Positions 56,945 through 64,000 are shown, counted from the first letter of the stretch. The stretch: 64,000 nucleotides of DNA from Rudaea sp. (GCA_031291055.1 JARLJU010000022.1:62001-126000); one strand, 5' to 3'. Notes: a model not told the origin generated them from the sequence alone. A program made the numbers and translations.

Positions 56945-57439
56945 TCAATGCTCTTGCTGCTCTACCAGTTGTTTCAAATGCACGTTGCTTTCCAATGCCT
57001 GAATCTTCGGGTTGCCGAGCAGGCTCGTGAAGTCCCCCTCCTGAACGGCTTTCATAATCGCTGGATCGCTCAGGACAGCTTGGATCTGCGGGTCGGACTG
57101 CAGGCTCATAATCGATTGGATCGTCGCCGGATCCTGCGCCAAACTCGCCTGCAGTTGCTGAATGTTGTGGGTCATGGCGTCGTCATGCATCGGCGATTTG
57201 CCTGACGAACCCGCGGCATTCGAGACATCGCCGCTGTATACGATCCGCACGATGTTCGACTGCGCGACATGCACGGTGCCAATGCTCGGCGAGAGTATGG
57301 TGTACACGCCTTTGTCGAGGCTCTGGATTTCGCCCGTGATGCGGCTGCCGTCCTTGAGCTCGATCGTCGGAGACGCCAGCACGCCAGCGGCGAAACCGAT
57401 CAATGCGAAAGCGAAGCAGGCTTTGATCAACGTTTTCAT
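56945..57439 (-). CDS. Exported protein with STI1-like repeat region
   Basis: 164-residue protein with a signal peptide ending near GVLASP. Residues about 24-65 (IELKDGSRITGEIQSLDKGVY, then TVHVAQSNIVRIVYSGD) form a small beta module resembling an SH3/LSm-like fold. The C-terminal part (about 105-160) has repeating ...MSLQSDPQIQAVLSDPAIM, LGNPKIQALESN... units with the DP/NP spacing of STI1 (chaperone-binding) domains. ATG 57439 is used because it opens a signal peptide; upstream in-frame ATGs do not. The combination in an exported protein is uncommon in my knowledge. Confidence 0.65.
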   Translation of the reverse strand: MKTLIKACFAFALIGFAAGVLASPTIELKDGSRITGEIQSLDKGVYTILSPSIGTVHVAQSNIVRIVYSGDVSNAAGSSGKSPMHDDAMTHNIQQLQASLAQDPATIQSIMSLQSDPQIQAVLSDPAIMKAVQEGDFTSLLGNPKIQALESNVHLKQLVEQQEH

Positions 57440-57490
57440 GGACACCGCCCTTTTAGGCATAGATTCGACATGCATCCTACTACTCGAAAA

Positions 57491-57516
57491 GAAATCACGG
57501 GTCAAAACCCACTTCC
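57491..57516 (+). repeat. Diverged dispersed repeat copy
   Basis: GAAATCACGGGTCAAAACC then CACTTCC; about 20 of 26 positions match the 55499 copy. It is intergenic. Confidence 0.45.
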
Positions 57517-57627
57517 TTCCGACGGCGGATAGGCGCTTCCATCGCCACCACTGACGAAGATTGCCAATTTTCGGCCTTCCGGGCCGCTATTGATCGTTCG
57601 CCGAGTCGCGCCATAAAGCGATGTAAT

Positions 57628-57691
57628 GGCTCTACAAAGCCATTTCGCGGCGCTTGGCACCGGCTATGCAAAGCCATTCACCGGCGCTTGA
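57628..57691 (+). repeat. Two direct hairpin repeats before a small gene
   Basis: Copies GGCTCTACAAAGCCATTTCG and GGCTATGCAAAGCCATTCAC, each followed by CGGCGCTTG, start at 57628 and 57662 (34-base period). Each contains GGCT...AGCC, and ATGGCT/AGCCAT makes a 6-bp stem in the first. The second ends in GGCGCTTGAGCGCC, itself a palindrome. They are 30 bases upstream of the next ATG. Confidence 0.55.
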
Positions 57692-57719
57692 GCGCCATGA
57701 CATCGAGAAGGGGCATAAC

Positions 57720-57944
57720 ATGAGTTCCGTAGACCAGGCGGTTTTGCGGCAGACCTCCGACGAAGATCTCGCCAAGCAGTATCTGGATTTCATTCGCAGC
57801 GGCAAATGCGGCAGTTCCACGTACCAGTGCGTCGAAGCGGAAATGCGCGCGCGCAATCTGATCCGCCAGTCCCGCCTGGGCACGGGCTACACCGCGTCGC
57901 GTTCGTCCTTCAGTCCCCGGGCGTCGATGTTCTCGTCGTTTTGA
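57720..57944 (+). CDS. Small protein of unknown function
   Basis: 74-residue protein beginning SSVDQAVLRQTSDEDLAKQY, with a helical N-terminal half (DEDLAKQYLDFIR) and two cysteines (SGKCGSSTYQC). The C-terminus is Ser/Arg-rich (SFSPRASMFSSF). GAGAAGGGG precedes ATG 57720 by 6 bases, a good site, so I chose it over an upstream ATG in the same frame. No family recognised. Two hairpin repeats lie just upstream, and a dispersed repeat begins at its stop codon. Confidence 0.6.
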   Translation: MSSVDQAVLRQTSDEDLAKQYLDFIRSGKCGSSTYQCVEAEMRARNLIRQSRLGTGYTASRSSFSPRASMFSSF

Positions 57945-57997
57945 AAACGGGGTCACCGTGCACGTTCCAAAAGTGCACTCTGACATTTGCCCTTTTC
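57943..57997. repeat. Inverted pair of dispersed repeats
   Basis: A plus-strand copy (57943-57968, GAAAACGGGGTCACCGTG then CACGTTCC) abuts a minus-strand copy (57969-57997, reading GTCAGAGTGCACTTTT). Together they make a head-to-head arrangement with the two TTCC/TTTT ends touching, typical of paired REP units (BIMEs). Confidence 0.6.
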
Positions 57998-58337
57998 CGT
58001 AAAGAGGCGGTGGGCGCTTGACCCGCCTCGACGAACACGTACGTGCCATCTGCGTAGTCTTCGAAGTTCTTCCAGCATAAATCCCGGGGCGGCACGCCAC
58101 GTGCCTTCTTGCTTGGCGACTTCTTTATTTGCGCGAGCACTGCGCCGCAGGAGCGGCGCGAACAGGGGAGCTGACCGCGTAGCGGCGGAGGGCAGGATGC
58201 CCGGAGTCAAGAAAAGTTACCCGCTCCTCCGCAGGAGGAGTGGAAGCCCTGGCTCCAAGGGAATACGCGTTCCTCGGCAGGAGGAACGGAAGATCCGCTT
58301 CGATACGACAGCGGTCGCTCATGATCCATGCCGTTCG
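57945..58337. other. Repeat-rich intergenic region
   Basis: About 393 bases without a gene I can support. It contains the inverted repeat pair at 57943-57997 and two hairpins at 58225-58287. Several frames are open but none has a start with ribosome-binding site or recognisable protein sequence; the text looks like degenerate dispersed repeat. Confidence 0.5.
58225..58287. repeat. Two tandem related hairpins
   Basis: CTCCTCC (58225-58231) pairs with GGAGGAG (58235-58241); GTTCCTC (58269-58275) pairs with GAGGAAC (58281-58287). The loops share GCAG. They lie 50-110 bases beyond the stop of the gene at 58338-59171 and could stop transcription or protect its 3' end. Confidence 0.5.
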
Positions 58338-59171
58338 CTACTGGTGGTGGCCATGCTCGTCATCGGCATCAGGACTACCGCTCAGGCCCATGCCGATACC
58401 AATGCCTGAGCCGCCGACGGCGCCTCCGTCCATACCCTTGCCGGCGCCTTGCTTTGCCTCGTCCCTAGCGGCCCCATCGCCCTTGCCACCCTTACCGCCG
58501 GATGACGGTCGGGTGGGGCCTTGCTTCGGAATCGGCAGATCGGCGGGCACAGCTTCGAGATCAAGAACCTTGCGGATGAAGTCGCGCAGCGATACGACGA
58601 GTTCATGGGTGTGCGTGGGACGGCCTGCGGCCAGTTCGGCAGCGGCCTTCGCCGCAAGCCGCACTTGCTCTTCGGTGCCCAGCAGAACGATGTCGGAAAG
58701 CGCGGCTTCGACACTGTCGCGCACGCGTCGGGTGCGATCGGAGTTGACATTGGCTCGCGCGCGCTCGGCAGGCGCGTCGTTCGCCGAGCGCACTGCATCC
58801 GCAACCCCTGCTGAATCGGAACGGCGGGCGGAAGTTGCAGACTTGTCGTCTTCGCGCCGCAGGTCGCCCAGGTGGGTGGGGTCGACTGCAAGGTTTCCCG
58901 TGAAGGAACCGCCCAGCGTCTTGTAGGCCGCGATCAGCGTGCGCAGCCGTTCATTGATCTGACGATTCTCGCGCTCGCGTTGCCGCTGAATCACTTGCAT
59001 GGCCAGCAAGCGAATGCCGACGCCGATCAGCGTGATTACGCCCAACCCGAGCAGCGTCGAGAGCAAGGTCTGCCACGAACTGAAATCCAGATTGCGCACG
59101 CGAAGACTCCAAAGGCCCAGGCAAACGGGAAGCGGAACTGCGCTCGTCCTTTCTGGCGACGACAGTAGCAA
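58338..59171 (-). CDS. Single-pass membrane protein with Gly-rich tail, unknown function
   Basis: 277-residue protein. One membrane segment (about 38-58, TLLSTLLGLGVITLIGVGIRLL) is followed by a charged helical region (VIQRQRERENRQINERLRTLI) and an acidic/Arg-rich helical part with SDIVLLGTEEQVRLAAKAAAELAAG. The C-terminal 60 residues are Gly/Lys-rich (SSGGKGGKGDGAARDE) and end in a His-Asp-rich DDEHGHHQ. The first 20 residues may not be translated; a GTG near VRNLDFSSWQ is an alternative start. I recognise no family. Confidence 0.6.
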   Translation of the reverse strand: MLLSSPERTSAVPLPVCLGLWSLRVRNLDFSSWQTLLSTLLGLGVITLIGVGIRLLAMQVIQRQRERENRQINERLRTLIAAYKTLGGSFTGNLAVDPTHLGDLRREDDKSATSARRSDSAGVADAVRSANDAPAERARANVNSDRTRRVRDSVEAALSDIVLLGTEEQVRLAAKAAAELAAGRPTHTHELVVSLRDFIRKVLDLEAVPADLPIPKQGPTRPSSGGKGGKGDGAARDEAKQGAGKGMDGGAVGGSGIGIGMGLSGSPDADDEHGHHQ

Positions 59172-59178
59172 AAAAAGC

Positions 59179-59209
59179 GGGCAGGGGAATTATTTGTTTG
59201 AATCCCCGA
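59179..59209 (+). repeat. Diverged dispersed repeat copy
   Basis: AGGGGAATTATTTGTTTGAATCC; the TGTTTGAATCC end and the AGGGGA core both recur in the copy at 59940-59976. It lies just upstream of the TrmY-like gene. Confidence 0.45.
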
Positions 59210-59301
59210 CGCACGTTTGCGACTATTCGTGTCTGCGACTGTGTGCCTGCTGGCATTCCAACGAATAGTTCCTCTGTCGCTCTTTGCGAGGACCAACCGC
59301 G

Positions 59302-59901
59302 ATGCGCGTCTTTGTACTCAGAGCGAGGTCAGCGCCGACGGACAGTCAGGAGCTTCTGCACTCTGTCGGCAAGGAGGCCCATACCGAAATCCTGGCCCAC
59401 ACGCTGATGAACGCCATCTTTGTGGCGCAATCCCATCGCCCCGATGTCATTGTGCATCTGGTACTGGAAAGCACTCGGGACTACTCGCGAACGATCAGTT
59501 TCAACTCGAACGACATGCGCGACATTGGTGGATTTCACGAGCAGGCCTTGCTCGGCAAGGTTGCCCGGGCTCTGGATGTCTCCAGAGGAATGGGCAAGGA
59601 AGAAAGCCGCCCGGTCGAGTCAGGCATCACGGTACGCACGATCAGTTTCGAGAAGCTGGTGCAGGAATTGGCGCAGGTTCACCAACTGTTCGTCATGGAC
59701 AAAAAGGGCACGCCCATGCGTGGCAAGGCGATTGCCGGCACCCCGTGTTTCCTGCTTACCGACCACATGCCGATGCCGAAGAAGAGCTTCAACAGCCTTG
59801 AACGTCTGGGCGCCGAGACCATAAGTCTTGGATCGAAAATGCTGTTTGCATCGCAGTGCGTCCTGCTCATCCACAACGAACTGGATCATGGGGAGCCATA
59901 A
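59302..59901 (+). CDS. TrmY-like tRNA pseudouridine methyltransferase (DUF358 family)
   Basis: 199-residue SPOUT-fold protein. It matches by eye the family of archaeal TrmY, which makes N1-methylpseudouridine at tRNA position 54: N-terminal MRVFVLRARSAPTDS, the central VIVHLVLESTRDYSRTISF and DMRDIGGFHEQALLGKVARAL strands, GITVRTISFEKLVQELAQVHQLFVM, and the C-terminal knot with FLLTDHMPMPKKSF, ETISLGSKMLFASQCVLLIHNELD. In archaea this position is pseudouridine; bacteria normally have m5U54, so the target here is unclear. GAGGA precedes ATG 59302 by about 9 bases. Repeats flank both ends of the gene, which suggests transfer. Confidence 0.78.
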   Translation: MRVFVLRARSAPTDSQELLHSVGKEAHTEILAHTLMNAIFVAQSHRPDVIVHLVLESTRDYSRTISFNSNDMRDIGGFHEQALLGKVARALDVSRGMGKEESRPVESGITVRTISFEKLVQELAQVHQLFVMDKKGTPMRGKAIAGTPCFLLTDHMPMPKKSFNSLERLGAETISLGSKMLFASQCVLLIHNELDHGEP

Positions 59902-59909
59902 CGGAGAGT

Positions 59910-59976
59910 GAAACAAGGCGCGGAGTGCACTTTCCCCCCGAAAAAGGGGACGGAGGAACTACCTGTTTGAATCCTT
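59910..59976 (+). repeat. Tandem pair of dispersed repeats
   Basis: A GGAGTGCACTTTCC copy (59910-59935) is followed directly by GAAAAAGGGGACGGAGG (59940-59956) and a TGTTTGAATCC end. Order is reversed relative to 55436-55525. The pair overlaps the 3' end of the minus-strand gene at 59959. Confidence 0.6.
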
Positions 59977-60585
59977 CAGCGCAGCGATCGCCGCCGCTGC
60001 CGCAAGCTTTTGTTTGGCCTGCCAAGGCGGACCGATCGATCGGCCCATCGCGTGCAGAAAAACACTGACATCTTCGACGCCAAGCGCCATTGCCGCGTCG
60101 CGAAACACGTGCCCGCGGTCGTACCAATGCACGGACCAGCCGCGCGCCGCGGCTGCTGTGGCCAGGGCCTCGCGATACATGACGGAGTCGGCGACGTTCG
60201 ACGCGCGGGTATCCGTGATCCGCTCCTCGGTTGTCGGTGGAAGTCCGGGGCACGCGCGGATTGCGATGCCAGCGATCGGCACGGGCACGGCCGCGACCAG
60301 TGCCGCAAGGCCTTCGCGTGCGCCGCGCGCTGCGGATTCGCGCACGCGTTCGACGAGCGCTACTGCGTCGGTGAGCGAAATCGGCCGCGCCCACGCGCTG
60401 TTCAGGTAACGACCCACTGCCCACGACCCTTCGTGGTGATACGGATGCGTCGGCAGCCCTTGCGTAAGGTCGATGCGCCGACGATCGAGGAACTCGCCGC
60501 CCGGCGCGACAGTGACAAGCACCGCCGAGTTACCGTGCTCGGCGACACCGACACTCGCTGCACGCTGCACCTGTGCTCTTGCCAT
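59959..60585 (-). CDS. Protein of unknown function
   Basis: 208-residue soluble protein with no signal peptide or membrane segment. The N-terminal part VGVAEHGNSAVLV...FLDRRRIDL resembles the first two strands of an RNase H or actin-like fold but no catalytic set is evident. The middle (PTHPYHHEGSWAVGRYL, DAVALVERVRESAARGA) is helical, and AALVAAVPVPIAGIAIRACPGLPPTTEERITD is followed by a long Ala-rich helix. ATG 60585 is the last plausible start; an upstream frame is not conserved-looking. Function cannot be assigned. Confidence 0.6.
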   Translation of the reverse strand: MARAQVQRAASVGVAEHGNSAVLVTVAPGGEFLDRRRIDLTQGLPTHPYHHEGSWAVGRYLNSAWARPISLTDAVALVERVRESAARGAREGLAALVAAVPVPIAGIAIRACPGLPPTTEERITDTRASNVADSVMYREALATAAAARGWSVHWYDRGHVFRDAAMALGVEDVSVFLHAMGRSIGPPWQAKQKLAAAAAIAALKDSNR

Positions 60586-60740
60586 ATGCTTTCGCCCTCG
60601 ACGCCAAGCATAAAAGTATATGCAGCAGTGGAAAGAAGGAAAAATGGCGACGTAGGGATTTCTGTTGGACCCTGGCCCTTTCGGGGCGACACGAGACGAC
60701 TGCGCAGAGCATACCCGCGTCCGCTTCGGCACAGAGTGGC

Positions 60741-60760
60741 GGGGTCGGAGTTACTTTTCT
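60741..60760 (+). repeat. Short dispersed repeat copy
   Basis: GGGGTCGGAGTTACTTTTCT; matches the GGGGTCAGAGTNNACTTT core with an internal gap. Intergenic, between two minus-strand genes. Confidence 0.45.
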
Positions 60761-60866
60761 GCGACGCGGGCAGGGTACTCACCCAATCGCTAAGTGCCAT
60801 TTCCCGGGCCGAATGCTCGAACCTCATCGCTGCGCATGCGCCCGAAGTGTCGTTTTTTCCGTCTGC

Positions 60867-61562
60867 TCATTTCGCGTGATCCGGCGCGGGCGTTCCGTCC
60901 GACCAGTGACGCACTGGCACGAGGTAGGTCGTGACGGGATCCAGGTCGTCGCCCTCCAATGCGGCGACGGGCGAGCCGGCGAGATTGGCGCCCCACAACG
61001 ATGCCGGGGCACGCGGGACATAGATCATGACATGCGGCATCCAGTGGCCATCGTGATCGTTCAGATGGCCTCGCGGCGACATCATGTAGCACATCGCACC
61101 TGGATCGGGAGCGATGAACGTGCTGTCGGCGAGCGCGGCCTTGGTGCGGGCGATCATCTCGTGCATCGACACTCCAGTCAGTACCCAATCGGTGCGTTTG
61201 AGGTACTGGGACAGGACGGCCCGCGCGGCGGGCGCATTGAAACAGTTGGGCGAACGCACCTTGGGGTTCCAGAATTCGGCATCGTCGAATCCGTCTGCCC
61301 AGGAGCGTTCGACGATGCAGACGAAACCGTTCTTGCCCTTGACCGCGGTTTCGTAGCCGCGGCTGCCGAGAACGAGCACCTCGGCATTCGCCGAAATCGA
61401 CGCCGGCGCGGCGCTATGTGCGAGTGCGATCTCGTCGTCGCGGTTGGCGATGCGGTATTGCTCGATCGGCGCCATCGTCGGATAGGGCGCAGTCTTGGCG
61501 TCTTGCGCATGGGCCTGGCTGGCCGCGGCAAACACAAGGGCAATCAAGGCGGATTTGGTCAT
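60867..61562 (-). CDS. Exported protein of unknown function
   Basis: 231-residue protein with a signal peptide ending near ASQAHAQ. The mature part contains IANRDDEIALAHSAAP, an VLVLGSRGYETAVKGKNGFVCIVER segment with a cysteine, WNPKVRSPNCFN, and MMSPRGHLNDHDGHWMPHVMIYV near the C-terminus (several His/Asp that might bind metal). It ends WSDGTPAPDHAK. The dispersed His and Cys residues suggest a small hydrolase or binding protein; no family named. GAGAGAG precedes ATG 61562. Confidence 0.65.
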   Translation of the reverse strand: MTKSALIALVFAAASQAHAQDAKTAPYPTMAPIEQYRIANRDDEIALAHSAAPASISANAEVLVLGSRGYETAVKGKNGFVCIVERSWADGFDDAEFWNPKVRSPNCFNAPAARAVLSQYLKRTDWVLTGVSMHEMIARTKAALADSTFIAPDPGAMCYMMSPRGHLNDHDGHWMPHVMIYVPRAPASLWGANLAGSPVAALEGDDLDPVTTYLVPVRHWSDGTPAPDHAK

Positions 61563-61691
61563 ACGGCTCTCTCGCGGTTTCGAGTGGATTCGGCTTGCTC
61601 CCCATACCGACGTTTGAGGACGGCTAATCGACACAGCCAAGTTCATTTTTTTGTTCCGACTCCGCTATCCTACCCGTGAGGACGAAGCCAG

Positions 61692-62759
61692 ATGCCCACC
61701 GAACAGGATGCTGCGAACATTCGAATTGATCCGGCCGCGAAGCCGGCGATCGATCTGGCGACGATTCCCGATGAGGAATTGCTCGGCCTGCGCCTGTCGG
61801 AACTGCCGGTGCGGATCGAAGGCACGTGGCTGGAGGCGTGCATCGCGCAACTGCACGATGAGCTCAAGGCAAGGAATATCCAGTTCGAACCCGGCTGCTA
61901 TCTTGCCGATGAGTGGCTGACGCCGGAAAACGAGCCGGTCATCGGCATTCCCTTCTATCTGGCCCATCCGCGGCTGATCAAGCTGCAGAAGAAGATGATG
62001 CTGGAGGCCGAAGGCGACAACCACGAATGGTGCATGAAGCTGCTTCGCCACGAAGCCGGCCATGCGCTCACGTATGCCTACGGTCTCAATCGCAAGCGCA
62101 GTTGGCAGCGCGTATTCGGGCATCCGTCCGAGGCGTATGAGGAAACGTATCGTTTCCGTCCCTACAGCAAGAGCTTCGTCCGTCACCTCGACTACTATTA
62201 TGCGCAGTACCACCCGGATGAGGATTTCGTCGAGACGTTCGCGGTCTGGCTGACGCCGGGTCTGGACTGGCGCAGCAGATACGCCGGCTGGAAGGCGCTC
62301 GAGAAACTCGAATTCGTCGACAAGCTGATGACGAGCATTGCCGGCAAAGCGCCGCTGCGCGCGACCGGTCGCCGATTGTGGAAGGTCGCCGCGATCCGCA
62401 GCACGCTCAGTCGCTACTACCAGAAACGCCGGATTACCGAAGCCGAGGACTTTCCGGAATTCCACGATGCCAATCTGCGCCGCATGTTCAGCGAGGGCAA
62501 GGTCAAAGGCGAGACGCGGCGCGTGGTCGCGAAGGTGCTGCAGTCACATCGCAAGGCGCTATTGACCACGGTGGCGAACTGGACCGGCGAGCGACGCTTC
62601 ATGGTCAACGAGGTCTACAAGGCGATCCTGCAGCGCAGCCGCGCGTTGCGTCTGGTCACCGAGGATCAGGACACGGTGGCGGTGTTGCAGCTTGCGACCT
62701 ATCTCACGACGCTGCTGATGAACTACCGCTACACCACACGCCTGCGCGGGGAGCTCTAG
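61692..62759 (+). CDS. Putative zinc metallopeptidase next to an ATP-grasp ligase
   Basis: 355-residue cytoplasmic protein. The zinc-binding signature is HEAGH (H120, E121, H124) in KLLRHEAGHALTYAYGL, and a candidate third ligand glutamate E181 lies in DFVETFAVWLTPGLDW about 57 residues later, the spacing of gluzincins such as the putative zinc-binding metallo-peptidase (Peptidase_Mx-type) family. The C-terminal half is basic and helical. It is 3 bases from the ATP-grasp gene downstream, so the pair is an operon. Confidence 0.75.
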   Translation: MPTEQDAANIRIDPAAKPAIDLATIPDEELLGLRLSELPVRIEGTWLEACIAQLHDELKARNIQFEPGCYLADEWLTPENEPVIGIPFYLAHPRLIKLQKKMMLEAEGDNHEWCMKLLRHEAGHALTYAYGLNRKRSWQRVFGHPSEAYEETYRFRPYSKSFVRHLDYYYAQYHPDEDFVETFAVWLTPGLDWRSRYAGWKALEKLEFVDKLMTSIAGKAPLRATGRRLWKVAAIRSTLSRYYQKRRITEAEDFPEFHDANLRRMFSEGKVKGETRRVVAKVLQSHRKALLTTVANWTGERRFMVNEVYKAILQRSRALRLVTEDQDTVAVLQLATYLTTLLMNYRYTTRLRGEL

Positions 62760-62762
62760 AAA

Positions 62763-63776
62763 ATGGCGCCCCGCGTGCTGATGGTCTTCGACCTGCCGTA
62801 TGCGGTGAAGCCCGGCTACGACTATGCGGAGGAGTTCGCCGATCCGGACGGAAGTTATACCGAGAACGATGTCTATCAGGCGCTGCTCGAGTGTGGCTAC
62901 GAGGTGCACCGCCTGAGCCTGTTCGATGACGTGAGGCCGTTGCTGGACGCCGTGCGCGACCTCAAGCCGGATGTGATATTCAATCTCTGCGACACCTTCC
63001 ACGGGGTCACGCATTGGGACAAGAACATTCTCGCGACGATCGAATTGCTCGGCATCCCGTGTACCGGCGCCAGCTCGGGTGCGCTGTTCCTGTGCAACGA
63101 CAAGGCACTGAGCAAGAAGATTCTGCGCTTCCATCGCGTGCGCACGCCGCGATTCCATACCTTCTACGGCGGCCACAAAGTATGGCTTCCGAAAACCCTG
63201 AAGTTGCCGTGCATCGTCAAGCCCTTGACCGAAGAAGCCTCGCGCGGCATTTCGCAGGCCTCGATCGTCGATGACGAAGCGAGCTTCATAGCCCGCGTCA
63301 AGATGATCCACGAGCGCATGAATCTGGATGCGATCGCTGAGGAGTACATCGACGGGCGCGAGCTATACGTCAGCATCGTCGGCGACCGTGCGCTGCGCAT
63401 GTTGCCTGCACGCGAGATGACCTTCGGCCAGATGGACGAGGATGAACCGCGCATCGCCACCTACAAGGCCAAGTGGGACGAAAAGTATCGCAAGCGCTGG
63501 GGCATCAGGAATCATTTCGCGAAGGCGCTGGAGCCGGAACTGCAGAAACACATCGGCGATGTCTGCAAGCGTGCCTATCGCGCACTGAACCTGCGCAGCT
63601 ATGCGCGCTTCGACCTGCGCGTGACGGCATCCGGCCAGATCTACGTCGTCGAACCCAACGTCAATCCCTGCATCGCGAAGGACGATGAACTCGCGCAGTC
63701 GGCGCTGAAGGCCGGCATCGCCTACCCGAGCCTGATCCGCAAAGTGGTCAACCAGGCGCTACGTCGAAAGGACTAG
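62763..63776 (+). CDS. ATP-grasp ligase, D-alanine-D-alanine ligase-like
   Basis: 337-residue ATP-grasp enzyme. ATP-grasp blocks visible: LCNDKALSKKILR (N-terminal lid), LKLPCIVKPLTEEASRGISQ (the lysine-plus-Gly-rich ATP loop), AEEYIDGRELYVSIVGD, RFDLRVTASGQIYVVEPNVNP (metal-binding E/N set). VIFNLCDTFHGVTHWDKNI and GIPCTGASS resemble D-Ala-D-Ala ligase and related amino-acid ligases. It likely joins an amine to a carboxylate using ATP; substrate unknown. It lies 3 bases after a metallopeptidase gene and just before an AraC regulator. Confidence 0.85.
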   Translation: MAPRVLMVFDLPYAVKPGYDYAEEFADPDGSYTENDVYQALLECGYEVHRLSLFDDVRPLLDAVRDLKPDVIFNLCDTFHGVTHWDKNILATIELLGIPCTGASSGALFLCNDKALSKKILRFHRVRTPRFHTFYGGHKVWLPKTLKLPCIVKPLTEEASRGISQASIVDDEASFIARVKMIHERMNLDAIAEEYIDGRELYVSIVGDRALRMLPAREMTFGQMDEDEPRIATYKAKWDEKYRKRWGIRNHFAKALEPELQKHIGDVCKRAYRALNLRSYARFDLRVTASGQIYVVEPNVNPCIAKDDELAQSALKAGIAYPSLIRKVVNQALRRKD

Positions 63777-63831
63777 CAACAGGTGCGCGGTACGCTTGAG
63801 CACCCCGGAGCGAAGTGAGACGATTGTGCAG

Positions 63832-64000
63832 ATGACCAGCAGACCCGTCTCGGCACAGCACCTGCGCGAGCTCGCACGACTGCGCCGCGTCCGCGACCGG
63901 ATCGACCGGCAGTATGCGCGGCCGCTGAACGTGGAGACGCTTGCTCGCGGCGTGCACATGTCGGCCGGGCATCTCAGCCGCCAGTTCAAGCTGGCCTTCG
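63832..64000 (+). CDS. AraC-family transcriptional regulator, 3'-truncated by the window end
   Basis: First 56 residues of an AraC-type HTH protein: TSRPVSAQHLRELARLRRVR, then the helix-turn-helix MSAGHLSRQFKLAF. The DNA-binding domain sits at the N-terminus, as in the short single-domain members. ATG 63832 follows the ATP-grasp stop by 55 bases on the same strand. The C-terminal part is beyond the window, so family subgroup and ligand domain cannot be judged. Confidence 0.8.
   Translation, partial: MTSRPVSAQHLRELARLRRVRDRIDRQYARPLNVETLARGVHMSAGHLSRQFKLAF

Noticed and set aside
57628..57691. Possible CRISPR array
   Set aside because: Only two repeats, period 34, no real spacer, and no cas gene; better explained as hairpin leader.
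57910..58322. Several overlapping frames (minus 57910-58140, 57953-58210, 58125-58322; plus 57987-58409)
   Set aside because: All short, mutually overlapping, crossing the inverted repeat pair and hairpins; no start with good Shine-Dalgarno.
59190..59976. TGTTTGAATCC texts as tRNA T-arm remnants
   Set aside because: No acceptor or anticodon stem pairs nearby; the text is explained by the dispersed repeat.

Overview
The window is GC-rich, densely coding DNA with no tRNA, rRNA or CRISPR array that I can see. Fused hisB and hisIE genes in the order hisDCBHAFI, a YeiP/EfpL-type elongation factor paralogue and the methionine-salvage set point to a gammaproteobacterium, most likely Lysobacterales (Xanthomonadales; a Rhodanobacteraceae-like organism would fit). 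That placement is an inference from gene content, not from a marker gene.

Layout. 1-6044 (+): histidine operon, entering the window inside hisD and running to hisIE with every junction overlapping; a glycerophosphodiester phosphodiesterase follows. 7218-11998 (-): marR, outer-membrane lipoprotein, emrA and emrB tripartite efflux operon, apparently driven by a consensus -10 placed so that the marR mRNA would be leaderless. 12131-14806: a GAF-GAF-GGDEF diguanylate cyclase facing a membrane-anchored C13 caspase-like peptidase. 14840-17191 (-): methionine salvage operon mtnB-mtnD-(PH-domain membrane gene)-mtnC. 17429-21959: rmuC and two amino-acid permeases. 22274-30503 (-): efpL, an SDR, a GNAT, a cyanophycinase-like protein that lacks the catalytic serine, then a six-gene translationally coupled leucine-degradation operon (enoyl-CoA hydratase, VOC, cupin, biotin carboxylase, lipoprotein, HMG-CoA lyase).

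30831-51634: more leucine/BCAA catabolism (carboxyltransferase subunit, thiolase, isovaleryl-CoA dehydrogenase, leucine dehydrogenase) on the minus strand, interleaved with a cytoplasmic-looking papain-like peptidase, an NdvA-like ABC exporter, a cupredoxin plus FTR1 iron permease pair, a blue-copper-like secreted protein, a giant propeller histidine kinase tail-to-tail with an HD-GYP response regulator, a TPR-sulfotransferase and a Ser/Thr kinase with a periplasmic Cache sensor. 51759-55226: fused acyl-CoA mutase IcmF. Together these genes cover leucine to acetyl-CoA/acetoacetyl-CoA conversion with thiolysis, plus B12-dependent rearrangement of a branched acyl-CoA.

55227-64000 is different: short orphan genes, secreted proteins of unknown function, a TrmY-like (archaeal-type) tRNA methyltransferase homologue, a metallopeptidase/ATP-grasp pair and the start of an AraC regulator, with many copies of a short repeat family (GGGGTCAGAGTGCACTTTCC-like) between the genes. 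Repeat-rich, orphan-rich DNA of this kind suggests a variable region.
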